From Aquila chrysaetos chrysaetos (taxonomy: Eukaryota > Chordata > Aves > Accipitriformes > Accipitridae): a stretch of 64,000 nucleotides of DNA. The number at the start of each line of letters is the position of its first letter. Within the stretch, counting starts at the first letter, position 1. The notes beneath the pieces are model-generated. The model did not search any database and had not been told where the DNA came from. It was given only the letters and a program-made list of their open reading frames with translations. Position numbers and translations under genes: made by a program. Positions 27,640 through 40,199 of the stretch are shown piece after piece. The DNA lies in the NCBI RefSeq assembly GCF_900496995.4, contig NC_044027.1, positions 16,764,743 through 16,828,742 of the forward strand, in the 5' to 3' direction.

Positions 27640-27960
27640 ACTGCTATTAATATCTTCTGACAGGCTGCCTTAGGAGGAGCAGTAAGGGCCCTGGACAGGT
27701 ACGTACCTGCCGGGGATCTCGCGGTTTCCCTCCGCCACCGCCACGCACCTGCCGAGCAGCCCATCTGCCCGCGACGCCGACAGCGCAGGCAGCTGCCTGG
27801 TCCCTGCCTTGCCGATGGCCGCTGGCTGGTGCTAAATTCACCTCGCTGACCTGGAAAGTCATTGCACACGAGTGGAGCGGTTTGAGGTGCAAAAGAGGAT
27901 GCGTTTTACCTGCATGAACCATTGCTTTAGGCGGAGGCCGGGTTAAGCCACAGAAATGAG
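27640..27960 (+). other. CpG-dense cluster with a possible 35-nt exon (27664-27698)
   Basis: About thirteen CpG fall within roughly 90 bases at 27700-27790, far above the neighbouring DNA. Just before it, a pyrimidine-leaning tract ends in tctgacag at 27663, then 35 bases, then a textbook donor ACAG|GTACGT at 27699. This makes a candidate short exon on the plus strand at the edge of a small CpG cluster. The 35-nt segment is open in one frame but too short to identify. On the minus strand an open frame also covers the cluster. Confidence 0.22.
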
Positions 27961-29579
27961 AAATATCTGCAGAGGGGATGCTTTTCTTAGCAGAACCAGG
28001 TTGAAGTTTTGTAGTCACCCAGCTCTTTCAGGCTCCACTTTAACTTTCCCTTATGTCAGGACAGCATGAATATGGATATTACAGGCGTCACTGGTCTTCA
28101 CCGCACACTTGTGCAGGGAAATTTGGGCAAGCAAGTGAGCGGGCATGCCCCAGGTAGCACGCTAAATCCCATTCCTCACCAGGATATCACCTCATTTACT
28201 GACACAGTCTGCTTCTTTACAGGTTCAACTGTACCAGCCCTATAACAGCCACACTGCTCCCATGCTGAGCTGCCTCTTGCCCTTGAGCCTCTTGACTTCT
28301 GCTTGCAATGAGCTGCTCAGCACCACTGGCTTAGGGCTAGGGAGATCCAAAGCATGATTTCCCCCAGCATGGCTGTTGTCCTGCCAAACTAGGAAAGCAG
28401 CAGCCTGTCGCTTCTGGGAAACAGCTGAACAAAATGCAGCCAAAGCTGCTTTTTGTCTGGAAACTGAGGATATGCCCAAAGGGACTGCTCTGGGGAAGAA
28501 CAGCCCTTGTGCTGAACAGGAGGGAGATGTCAGACTTCAGACAGAGGATACTTGGTAAAGATGCTCGGTTGTGTAAGCGGGATGAGGCTGTGGTCAAATG
28601 AGCATCAGGCTCTTGGCATATAGTACTGCCCTCTGTGGAGGCTCAGTCGAGATTTTGCCCACTGGCCACATCCTTCCACATCCACAAAACAAAATGTGCC
28701 TCCACCAAAAGGGACAGCAAGAAAAGCCTGACGGACTTAATTCCGCCCAGGCTGGCTCCCTTCCCAGGTTCGTCTGGGTATTTCACGTGCACCGCTGTAT
28801 CATTGCAGTTTTGATATTGCTTCTTTCGAGGTCCCAGCCCCGCTCCCCATGTGTGTGCTCCTGGGCTGGCAAAAGGCCATGTCTGAAGTCCAGCAGTGCT
28901 CGGAGCTGCAGCCATCCCTGCTCCAGGGAGGCCGGGGTCTGGGACAGGAGGGGTCCCCAGGCAGCAGCTGGGCTCACTGGGTCAAGCACCCTGGCAGGAC
29001 CCAGACAGCTACAGCAGCCTGCTAAAATTTGCAAGGAAAAGCAGAAGGAAGGGTCTGAAACCCCACCGGGGAGCTGGGGCTGGCAGCGCTGCTGCAGGTA
29101 AAGATCTATTTGGGAAATTTCCAGCTTAGCTGAATTCTGCTGATGCACAATAAATGGGGACCTTTGTAGCAGCGCTGTTCAAAGCTCCCAGCTTTAAGGG
29201 CACATTTCCCCCAGCACCATGACCAATGTTTCCTTTGTCAATATAGCAGGTTCCCCATGAATCCACATCTCACCCCTCCCCCGGAGGCGGCATCCACGTG
29301 GCCGTCAGCTCTGCTGCTGTTGCTGCCTTTTATCCTCTGCATCCCTGAGCAGAGCTCACAAGTGATGCTTTGTACCGGAGCTAGAAAAAAAAAAAAAAGA
29401 CGTGTGCTCTAACACACAAAAGAAAAAAACCTCATCTCACCCCTTGTGTTTTTCCTGGAAATGTCACTGCCCTTAATGCATCAGATAATTAGAATCACTT
29501 CTCCCCTTTTGTTTGCCTTGGCCCTTGCAGCTCACATTGAACAGGCCAACATAAACCTGCGTGCACCGCAGGAATTTCA
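27961..29579. other. Intergenic DNA, no gene seen
   Basis: Mixed to GC-rich DNA with overlapping frames on both strands at 28598-29148. A14 run at 29385-29398. Nothing identifiable. Confidence 0.55.
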
Positions 29580-30589
29580 AGCACAGCCTATTCTGCAGCA
29601 CTGGACTGCGGGGAGGGGGGGGAACTACTCTGAAAAGCCATTGCCCCGGCTCTGCTTTGTGGGTCCAAGCAGGTACGGGCGCAGTTGGTCATTGCCCCGC
29701 AAAGGAGCCGGGAGCCTGCTGGCCAGTGTCCTCCTCCATCACAAGACTTGATTGCAGGTGGAGTGTTCGCTCCCAAGGACCAGCCTCTAAGAAAACCCTC
29801 AGCCCTAGCATCAGGGAGGAGATAATCAGGAAAGAAGTTTATATGCGTGGGAGATTTCATCTGGGAACAGCCGGGGCTGAGGAGCACGTGCTCAACTCGG
29901 AGCTGGCAGAGATATGCGGGAGAGCAGTGGGATGTACTCAGCAGCCAGCCTGCAGCGAACGGCAGCTCCTGTTCCCCTTCGCCTTGCACAGATGCTGCCG
30001 CTTCGTTTATTTTGACTGTCTTTTCCCCCCACGCGCAGGTCAGAACAGAGTTTGGGCCAGGCACTGCCTCGGGCTGGCACTTGGGGGTGAAGGGCTCACG
30101 GGGGGGTCCCTGATGTTGAATGCCGGGGAGGAGAAGGAGCAGCTGATGCCCATTTTGGTGCCAGAATTGTGTCAGCCCCGAATGCAAGGTCTGAGTGTGA
30201 TGCTCGTGGTTCAGATGGGTAGGTATCTCCCTGAATTCCCGATGGGACGTTGAACAAGTTGCTTTTTAACTGGGAGTGTGGAGGAAGGCCCCTTCTCCTC
30301 TGGGCACCGTGGAGGTGACGTGGTGACGTGGGAGAACAAGTCCCTTGCAAATGCTGGAAAACTGCCTGTCCTTGGCGAGGCGGGTGTTGCACCACAAATC
30401 TGGGTGCGGAGGAGGTGTTCAGCATCCCCTTGGCACCCGATCCGTACTGGTCTGGATGGACAGATGGACAGCAGAGCCAGCGTTAGACCCGGCGAGGAGC
30501 AGGCGAGGGCGGCAGCACGGACCCTGCACGCTCGGCTCCTGCCTGCCGCTGCCTGCCTGCTCCCAACGCTGGCTCTGATGGTAGGTTAA
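29580..30589. other. GC- and CpG-rich kilobase, weak CpG-island character
   Basis: By eye there are about 40-45 CpG in this kilobase, with GC near 60 percent, so it is CpG-richer than the flanks though below a classical island. It carries the longest chance frames of the window (230 codons on plus, 199 on minus) in different frames over the same bases, which speaks for low stop-codon frequency in GC-rich DNA and not for a gene. It directly abuts an AT-rich block. It could be a distal promoter or enhancer-associated island. Confidence 0.35.
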
Positions 30590-31060
30590 ATATCTGTCAA
30601 TAGATTGTTAAATAAATATGTTGAGGATTAGCTGTGCCGTAGGTATAGACCCCTTTCACATTTGCTAAGTTTCAGCAAGTGTGTTTTCAATAATTGGCTA
30701 ACATTTTTAAGAAATTAATAAAAGCTATGCTATTAAATCTAGTCCTCTTATAATAAGACACTTATTGCATGCTCAAAAGTGTATGTCTTTAATATCTGAA
30801 GCAAAGAAAAGTAATATATAAGGGATCTCTTCTTAAACTTGAATACATGTAGTCGTAATCACAATTATTAGCTGTCATCAAACATACACTAATGAAATAA
30901 AGAAACCCTATCATTAGAAACTTTACAACTGGACATGCTTAAGAAATAAAGACAAATAAGGGAATTTCCCTCTTAACAATTTGAGATTTCACAAGACAGA
31001 AAAAGGATCAAACATGCTGAGATGCCTCTGCATCTTTGAGGAGATTTATAGTCAAAGCAA
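30590..31060. promoter_or_regulatory. Candidate conserved enhancer, AT-rich with clustered homeodomain cores
   Basis: The composition switches abruptly from GC-rich to AT-rich at about 30590. The block holds many TAAT, ATTA and AATAAA-like cores (tgtcaatagattgttaaata, cacaattattagctgtcatc) plus a TGTCA site, with almost no CpG and no tandem repeat. This look is typical of ultraconserved-type non-coding elements beside developmental genes. RXRA or COL5A1 would be the likely targets. Function is inferred from composition alone. Confidence 0.35.
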
Positions 31061-31529
31061 ACTGATAGATTTCTTAGGGAGTTGTGCAAACAGTTTTGGA
31101 AGCTAGTCTTGCTCCTGATCCTGGTGATTACATTCTCTTGAAAAACTAAAATTGGAAAACTACCTTGCTGCTGCTGTCATTGCAGAGTTATATTGATGTG
31201 TTTTTGCTGAATTGCATTCACTTGCTGATTTATTTGTATAGAGGTACCATCACTGCCTTTTTTCCAGTGGGGAAATAATTGTCCAAATTCTTGGTGAGAA
31301 GAGCCACGTGGTTTTCAGAAGATTTTTGTCCGAGAACGCAATCAGCTGAGGTCAGTCCTGCTCTCAGAGACCTGAGCAAAGCTCTTAAATATTACTTAGG
31401 GAGTTATTTTCGTATAAGAGGGAAGAAATTGGCCCTAGCTGTGTATACCTTCCTAATGATCTTCACAGCAGTTTGTCCATCTCAGCTCTTCCTCCTCACT
31501 GCACCACCCTGAAACATACACAGAAAATA
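31061..31529. other. Intergenic DNA, no gene seen
   Basis: Moderately AT-rich continuation of the block to the left, without distinct motifs or coding frames. Confidence 0.5.
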
Positions 31530-31670
31530 AAAGCTGAAAATAGGCCATCCTTTTCTTACAGTGAGTATAATTAAGCCGTGGAACAGATTCCCCAGGGCTA
31601 TAATGCATCCCCAATTGCTTGGAGAATTTAAATCCAGACTGGGGTGGAGATGCTGCCTTGCTCAGAGCAA
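31530..31670 (+). mobile_element. Old CR1/L3-type LINE 3' fragment
   Basis: The run from aaaataggccatcc through cagtgagtataattaagccg, tggaacagattccccaggg and ggagaatttaaatccagact follows the 3' part of amniote CR1/L3 elements on their coding strand ('gtgagggtaattaaccattggaacaa...tttaaatcaagactgg' as I remember it). It is diverged and truncated, with no working frame. Confidence 0.6.
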
Positions 31671-34600
31671 GCTGCATGCTATGGATGAGTCCCCTGGGAC
31701 CCCCAGCTGGGGTTTGGGGTCTCCGGACCGGCTCTCGCTGGGGTTTTGGCAGATCTTTGGACACCACCAGACTCAACTGCTCTCAGTTCAGCTTCCGATG
31801 TGATGACTTTGGTTGTAGGGCCAAATCAGTGAGTCTTCGCGGCTGCTGGTTACCAAACCCACTTGCTGTTTCGCCTGGCGTGTTTAATGGCATCTGCGTG
31901 GGACTGGGAATAAACTGGCGGCAGCCCAGGCTGCTCTGTGGGTCTCTCGCGCTGCAGCTGGGTCCTCTGCCCTGTGTCTGCTCATTTTGGCCTGAAGCTC
32001 TGCTTGCAGCCGAGCGGAGCCGATTGCACCAGCTTTTTCTCTTCAATGGAGCGACACCAGGCTGCCTGGGATTTGACCCAAATAGACAGATAGCCCTGGC
32101 CCAACTGCAGAAATGAGTTTAGAAAACAGCCGTGCCGCCCCAAATCAGGTATAAGCCTCCATGCTGAGAAAATCTATTGAGATGAAGAACAAAAGCAGCC
32201 CCCCAGGGAAGCTACCCGCTGCCCCGGCTGCCGCAGGCTCCTCTCCAGCAGCGCCCATCGGTGCAGGGGCTGCAGCGGGCACTGGCCGGGCTCTCACGGC
32301 CGCAGATTTTTTTAAGCCTTTGATGTAAGTATATGCATTTCAACTCCCCACCTTATAACAGCAGGAGAAAATACCCGATGATCTTCCCTGCTTCCACCTC
32401 CAAGGACATCAGCCCTCAGACTTTCTGAGCCGAACGCGCTGCCCACGGATGCCATAAAGCTCCACAGGTTTCAATATTGCTGTCACCAACTGAGACTCTG
32501 TCCACATCAATTTTGCTTTCTTATTTTGTTTCTAAGCTGGTGCTTGAGCTTTTTGGCTCACAGACAGATTTTCCCTTCCAAGATTTCAGTGTTGGAGGAC
32601 TGTTTCCCTAATCCCCAATAGTTTAAGATTATCTCTAGCCAACTATTAATCAAAATCAGAATCTAGCACTGCTTGCTTGTGCTGTTGCACTTGAGCACAT
32701 AAAAAAAATCCTCTTTTTCCTCTGAAGAAACACAGTTGCTAGTTTTTTAATTTGTTTCTGGTTCCTTTAGCACCAGCTCCTCAGACACAGAACAGCCACA
32801 TTTCTCATTCAATACTCAGTATCGTACCAGGATGCCACATGGGCCAAGGGATGCTTTAAAAACACAGGTAAAACAAGCAAACGCCAATTCAGGAAAGGCT
32901 TAAAATAAGCTAGAAAACAACAAAGGAACTCTCTTATTTTCTCCTTCCACAGTATGCTCCTTTGAGTGCAGAAGAATGAATTGCCTTATAAAAACTTGGC
33001 ATATTGATAAGCAATTAGCTCGTGCGGTGACATGGGTTATAGAGCAGAAGATGGATTTTTATAGCGCCTTCCATATGCCATGTCTCCAAAAGCCTTCACA
33101 GAGAAATGAATTAGATACCACTGACTTTTTAGGGTCAGTAGCTGGAACAGCCCCTTCTGCTTCAGTAGCGAGTTATGCAAAGCAGCGTGTTTCAAGCCCA
33201 GTTGACGTATTGCAAAAGAGGTGTCCGAGGCACAAGTCACAGGAATCCGATTATGGGAGACTCTGGCTCCTCCACCGACCTGAGAGAAACTTCCAGCTTA
33301 GCCACACACAGGGTTTGTGCCTGGGGTAGGGACTTTTCCCGTTTCCCATCCCCTGTTTTGTAAGCTAAATCAATTCTTAACACCAGCATGCTCTTGCAGA
33401 CTAGCACCCAGGGACTTGGCACTTGGGTAGTTACCCTAAATAATTTGTTTGTCCGGGTGCATGAAATGCTAAGAGGTGCTCTGCGAACACTGCACCTTTG
33501 AGAAATGTTTAGAATGCAAACAAAATTGCTAAAGGAAACAAGCATCCTGCATCCCATGCCAGCATCCCACTGGGACCGGTTGGCACTGAGCACAGTGGAA
33601 ATGGCCAGTGACCCCACTTCAGGCTCCCATCAATCCCAAATCCTTGGTCAGGAATTCCTGCTCTGGGTAACCCTGGAAGAGGTCCAGCTGGATCCAATAT
33701 TTTCAGATCCACTCTAGACCCCGCGACAGGGGATTTTTCTCCAATCACACAGTCTTCTGACGAAGCTTACATCAGCTCAAGCTGCCTCTCTATTTTAGCA
33801 TGTTTCTGGGCTAAAAAGAAATCACACTTCCCGCAGCAACACAAAACAGGGAAATTGGTGTTGCTTTGTCGTATCTAACTTCAGGCAGCTCTTTTCCTTA
33901 AGCTGATCATGAACAAGCAAGGATAATGTAACACATAACTCGTTTTGAAAATGATTCTCCCATGCTGAGTCCTGATCTACCGCTGTCTGAGGCACTTTGC
34001 TCAATAGATTACAGCGTGATGCCAGCTCCGGCTGGCAGACTACGCAGGAGTTGCAGCCACGAAACTGGATGTGATTTGCATTTGTCCTGCTCACTCCGAG
34101 AGCTGTCACAGGGGATGGATACTGCTCTCTAGCTGGCATTCAATATCTGCTGAGGAATCCCATGTTATCACTGCTGTCATCTTCCAAGCTGCATGTTATA
34201 CAGAGAAGGAAAGCTGCCAGGTTGCTCTGCAAGCCAGTAGGTATTCTTGGAGACAAAAACCTGAGCCTGGTCCCAAAGCCATTGTTTAAGCTTTACTTGG
34301 GTTTTATTTCCTTGAGAATTGGACGCTCCTCTCCCTCTGTCAGCTCACAAAACTACAGCCTGGGTCAGGCCAGCTGCATCCTTCGTTTCAAAGCGAGGAC
34401 CTGATCCAGAGCTCAGCAAAGCCAGAGGACCAGCTCCTGTTGTCACCAGTGTTTTCTGGATCAGGCCCGGAGGAGAGGACTCTGTTGAGGTTCGGCAGCG
34501 CCTGCCCTCTGCTCGCTCATGCCCGTGGAGCTCATGGCAGGAGTGCCGGCGCTCAGAGCCCATGCCAGCCCCGCTGTCAGCCCTCGGCTCTGCCTCCCTT

Positions 34601-36344
34601 TGAAGGCAAGGTGTGCTTGGACCTTCTGCTGGGGAAGTTTTACCAAAGTTTTACAAGAAACCCTGCTGAAAATGGAAAGTTCACATAAAATTGTCATATA
34701 ATAACCGCAAGGGGCTCAATTTATAAATGCACTGTCTGCTGGAATAGTTCTGCCTCCCGTATTTACCAGCCAGCAATTATCCTCACTTGAGCTACTTCTT
34801 ATTTAGCTGCTCCCCAATTGAAATGAACAGGAGTGGCATTTGCTTGCTAAAGTATAAAATGGAAATCTCATCTTTGCTGAGGAAGCACCAGGGAAGTACC
34901 AGCTCTGGCTGCAGCCTCTGCTTCCGAGCAGCGACGTGACCTGGGCACGGGCTTCAGAGGGGGGGACGTTTGTAGGGAGCGTGGTTATCTTTTGGTCACA
35001 TCAGAGACACAAAAATCCTGTTTACAGGTTTCCTAAAGCTGAGGGGCAATGTTGAGCAGAAAAGGCGGCTGTAAAACTCCTGCCATCATGCCTCATTGTG
35101 CAGATCTGGGTATTTAGATGGTGATTTTTCGTGAGAGAGGGACACGGACAGGGTCACTCCAAGTCCGTGTCAGCTGTGTGTGCTCCCTCCTCTAACATCA
35201 GGCCGGCCGCTTGCAGGCCATTTTACACAACCCGGGGTAGGAACAGCATCTATTTTATAACATAGGGGCCTTCAAGAAAGATGGGTACGTCATATTTTTT
35301 GTTCACCAGAACCTGCCACTATTTGGAAATGGAGAAGCAACAGCTTAACAAGGCAATAGTTGGAGAAAGAAAAATGTTATTACTGAAACTCTGATTAAAA
35401 CCAATAGTACCACAAGGTCCCCTTCAAACGCTGAAGTCAAAGACACAGTGTTCTTAAACATTATTTTATTAAAGTTAAAATAAAAAAAAGATGGTTTTGT
35501 GGTAAATGGAAAACACAGCTCAGCAGAGAGATGGGGAAGCTGTGGATTTTAACTGCAGCGGAGCGGGGCTGTGCACTTGCCGTGCACCGCAAGGCTATGG
35601 TCCTGGGTGGGTTTGGAGGATCAGCTGCTTGATACATGGTGCCAAGCAATGATGCAGGACTGGGAATGTTATATGTATGGATCAGCAGCTGGAAGCCTCT
35701 GAGGCCAGGAGCCCGCTATAGGTCCCTTGTGATCCACCAGCCCCTCTTAAACCTCTCTTGAATTATCCCATGCTGCAGAGTGCACCGCCCTGTACAAATA
35801 TGTATACATATACATACATATGTGTATTTGGCCAGGATGCATAAACTCTGCAATGGTCTTTGGACATAATTGCATGTGATTTTTGCCAATAACTCACTGG
35901 AAAGGGATCTCAATTAATAAAAATAAAATGTTTCCCTGTCTGCCTCTACTGCTGTCCCTCCTCTGAGAGCGCCAGCTTTTCCCACTGTTTATTCTCGGGG
36001 GCTACGTGTGTAATCCCTTGCTCCCTTCAGCCAGCAGCCCCAGCAGTCGGGTTTGAGACAGTGGCACTACTGGGATGCTCTATTGTAAGCATTGTCCAGT
36101 TCCCCAGCTGTACCTCTTCTGCCCTGTTCTGCTGGGCTAAACAAGCCGAGCTGCTTTAGCAAGGGAAGTTCTTCATCTGCAGGTGATTCTTCTGTTCATC
36201 TCCTTTATTAAGGGAATTTGGAGGATTCCTTGTGGACCCATAGTGCTGTACGTGCAGAGGTCAGAGAGAGCTGCTGGACCAAAATTAGATGCGAGTTAGA
36301 GAAGCAAGACAAGCAGTGGCAGAAAAGAACCATTCGCTCATTTG
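31671..36344. other. Intergenic DNA with one ancient-repeat relic at 34811-34850
   Basis: The spot at 34811-34850 (ccccaattgaaatgaacagg) recalls the recurring 'tcaatgg/gaaatgaa' pieces described for other positions. The remaining DNA has GC-rich patches (31640-32300, 34380-34610) with chance frames and no recognised gene. Alternating TATACATA at about 35798-35826. Confidence 0.45.
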
Positions 36345-36480
36345 TAGCCAAACAGCCCAGGCACAGAGCAATTAAACAGCTTGACAAAGGTCATGCGAAG
36401 AACATGTGGCAGAGCTGAGATGAAATCCAGATCTAAGCCTTTAACCACAAGGCTGCTCTCTTGTGTGTGCTGCTACAGCA
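36345..36480 (-). mobile_element. MIR/CORE-type tRNA-SINE relic
   Basis: On the plus strand it reads caggcacagagcaattaaac, cttgacaaaggtcatgcgaa, gtggcagagctgagatgaaatccagatct and then a tail (cctttaaccacaaggctgctct). This is the reverse complement layout of MIR-like SINEs: core, then the internal promoter half, then the tRNA-like head. The order of blocks matches over about 120 bases, so orientation is minus. No recent copy features (no tail, no target duplication) remain. Confidence 0.6.
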
Positions 36481-39400
36481 CAAATCATAATTGCTCCAGA
36501 GCTTTGTCCCTTTTCCAAATAAAAGTATAAAAGCTGATGAGCGACCTTCATGTCCCGGTCCTGGAGAGGACACGTGCGTGCCCCTGCGACAGCAAACAGC
36601 AAGGCTGCAGCCTTCACGCTGGTCTTCCTCTTCCAGGGAGACTTCTCCGGGCTCTCCGGGCTGGAGGGCTGAGCTCCAGGAGGAAAGAGCCAGACGTCTA
36701 TCCGATGGGAGCTCCTGGGGGAGATGGGGGCTGGAGGGGCATGGTGGGGGGGTGACCATCACAGCACTTGCTGTGGCTGTGGCAGAGCGGGAGGTGCAGC
36801 CCGAGGTGCCAGGGAGGCTCTGAACCCTTCTCCGAGGACATGCTCCACCTTCACATCTCACCTACGTCAGAATTACCTCATGTTCATAACTCCAGGAATT
36901 TCCAGCTGGCGCAGCCAAACCTTTAGCTGCTAAATTAAAGTTTCTACCTCTCCTCGGAGAGTTATTTTCCCTCCATTCTTTTTATTAATAAATTAATAAT
37001 AAAGTATTGTGCTGGAGAGACATGGTGGATTCGGCTCCAAGCGTGGCAGAGCGAAACAAGTATAAACACCAGCTTGTTTATAAGCGTGTCTGTCTGCAGA
37101 GTTTGGGTACCAGAAATCAAATCCTCCGCTTAGCACTTGCCAGAGCAACTGGAAGGTGTGATGGATGTTTTTACAGGAAAGAAGCCTCCTTCTTTCTGCC
37201 CACACCATGGCGTAGCTTATCCAGCCAGGCAGCCAAGCCCTGCTCCGTGGTGGGGTCCGATCCCTGGCACCCTCTCCCCGTGCATGCTGATGAGTGCTCC
37301 CTTCACCTCTCAAAGCTGGGATTTCTTCAGTGCAGACCCACAAAATACTTAAAGCCTCACGTACCCAGGGCAGCAAGGCTCTTGGGTTCCTCACCACTCA
37401 TCACTGAGGTCTGCTTTGTGACAGAGACCTGCTTTGTCCCTCTGCAGTAAGTCATACGTCATGTCTGCAGAGGTAAACCCAGTCCATCCCCTCTGTGACA
37501 GGCAAAGCTGGCAAGAAGCAAGGTAAGGCTTGGGGTCAGTGGCCAGCTATTTTCCTAAGGGTGCAACTCCAGAAAACACTTTTTGGAAACCAAGATCTCA
37601 TCCCTTCTTCTGTATGGGAGGGGACATGGAGAGCTGCTTCTTACACTTTTTTTTTTAGTCATGAATGATCAAATTCTAGCACTGTTCCTGCAAGATAGTT
37701 TCAGGTTTTGACTTAAACAATTGTATTTACTGCTAGATTAACATATATTCTCTCTTATCTCATTTATAGCCCTGGAGGGAGCAGCAGGCAGCTGAAATGT
37801 GATTGTGGAGGCAGGAAATTTCAGATGCAGCCACTGACCAGCAGGTCAGGGCTTTGATCAGGCAGTGATTGTGGCACCTGACGAGTACAAATGGGTTGGA
37901 AATTAAGAGACTGACTGAACATATGGAGCCTGGCCCATAAACTGGAGCCAGCCCAGAAATGGGATTTTTGCAGCTGGTTCCCATGCCTGTTTTCTGAGCT
38001 CCCACACGCAGTCGGTGCTGCATGAGGGTCCTGCTTCCCACGTGGAGGAATGGGAACCACCTGCCCCAAATGAACCAAGCGCTGAGGTGCGCGTGCTTAG
38101 GTACAGGGTTGTATGTCAGGCAAAATAAAGGAGAGTGAGTGGACTCTGCGCCAAGGCTCATGCTTTCCGTACTTTCGTGGCACTTTATGACAAGGCGTTG
38201 CTGCTGGTTTCCTAACGCTAACCTAGAAAAACCAGCTGGGACTCAAGGCAAGTGCAAGGAAAAACCTCTGTCTTGCATTAATAACCCCAGCCTCAACGGG
38301 CAGCTCTGTGCCAAGGGCTGCCTCTGCAATAGAGCGAGGGGGGCTCGGGGTGGTCAATAAATCCCTGTATTCACTGCACCGGTGAGTTAAACACACTGAC
38401 ACACAATAAACAGGGGTGGCCCACGAATGCCGCAGATCCGTGCAGATGTTATCGTCCTACATGTGGACAAATGTCCATTAGGGCAGGACATAAATAAATC
38501 GTCCTGCTTTAACCATACCTCTGGTTTCTGTTGTGATCTGAGCTCCGATGCCAAGGGACATCGCACAGTTGTAAATACAAACGGAAAATGGCACAGTCTG
38601 CAATCTGTTGGTTCATTACAGTGTATATATCATTTTATCCGTTAACTGGGACCTGGTTTTGTAATCGCCACACAAATCTCCAACTGAATGTTGATTTATG
38701 ACGGTGCCTTTCCCCCAGCCTTTCAGTGCTTTACAAGAACTACAAGCTGACTACACAAAGGGATTTTTTTGGCATTGTGACGTGCAGCCATCTTTGGGCT
38801 GCAGTGTAGCGAGGATTTAATGATGTACAGCGAAATGGCTGAACACTGAAACATGGCAGCTGGGAAGGGAAGAGAAATGCAAAGGAACAGACACTTCTTG
38901 AACCTGTAAAGCTGTGACACGGTAGCAGCTCCGGAGTTGATATGCCTTGAAATGTCACCGTGTGATGAATTATACATATGATGTTAGAGAGGAAAAGTTG
39001 CCATCAGTTGGTTGGAAATAAAACACCATTCTGCGTTCATTTACACCGCGGTGGGAATTCGTGTCTGCAGAAGGCGCATCCCTGATGTGGAAATCAGCCA
39101 GGAAAGCGGTGGCTGACACCTCTGCTTTCCCTCGCAGCGCAGCAGTGCCTTGGCGGGAGCAGTCCTTTTTATTTCCCATCAAGAGAGCTGCAGCAGAGCA
39201 TCTGCTTGCCCGCTCCGGGGCAATCGGGACAAATCCCACAGCACGTTATCCTGTCCTGCTGGCAGAGGTCAGGGCTCTGCACGGGGCTGCTGTGCAAGCC
39301 CTGGTCTGGCAGGGCAGCTGGCAGGGCTTTCACCTCTGCCGGGGGAGAAGGGCTGTAGGACAGGAGAGAAAGATTTACAGGAAACACCTTGGAATAGCCA

Positions 39401-40199
39401 AGCTGAGGAAAAAAGCAGCAGGAGGTTGAAGTTTCACATTATTAACAGCTGAGCTGCCAGCTGAGCCCAGTTCTGGGTGATTGAGAAAAGCAGGAGTGGG
39501 CTTTATTAGGAGCCCACAGGTAGTCTTCTCCTCTTTACCTGCCTGGAGGGGGGCAGCGGGGCAGGTAGGGCTGAGCTAGAGGACAGACACACCAGGTAAC
39601 AGATTCTTCTGGGTCCTGTTCCTGAAAGGCTGCTGAAGGATGGGAGTCTTTTGGTTTTTTTTTTTTTGTTGTTTTTTTTTTTTTTTCTTCCCTGCCTGCT
39701 GTCCTTGGGAAGCACCTTCAAGAGGCTGATGCTCAGCAAGTGCTGAAGGTGGGAAATGCTCTCTGGGAGCTCCTGGGCAAAGTGCTCCCCTCGGTCTGGT
39801 GGGGTCTGGGGAACCCTGGGGACCAGCTCCTGGTAGAGAGGATGCTGCAGGCAGCTCTGACTGGGGAGGGCTTCCCGCCTGGGAATGAAGACAAAGAGAG
39901 TATTTTCTTTCTTATGGAGACTTCATATATTCCTTGGGCACTTGATCTAAAAAAAGGCCTGTATGCTTTTGATGTGGGCCAGGTTGAATGTTGTGGGTAA
40001 TGACAGGCTAAAATTCCTGCGTGGTCCTGTAGAAACAGCTGGTTGAATATTATAGCTTGAATCAGAGCAAGTCTGCTACTGGGTGATCTAGGAATTACAG
40101 ACATAGCTCTGCATATATCCATAGGGAGAGGTATATTAAGGTGGGGGGAAGCACTATTTATGTGTGTATTCTTAGTATAACAAAGAGACATTAATTTCT
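36481..40199. other. Intergenic DNA, no gene seen
   Basis: Mixed DNA with GC-rich patches at 36540-36830 and 39060-39360 carrying overlapping frames on both strands. Nothing identifiable. A T-rich tract lies near 39655-39686. Confidence 0.55.
39655..39686 (+). repeat. Interrupted poly-T tract
   Basis: Two T runs (13 and 15) joined by GTTG. Read on the minus strand this is an A-rich tail shape, but no recognisable retrocopy lies next to it. Confidence 0.9.

Noticed and set aside
29561..30253. Longest plus-strand open frame (230 codons)
   Set aside because: It overlaps a 199-codon frame on the other strand, lies in GC-rich DNA with few stops, and shows no domain, signal or splice support.
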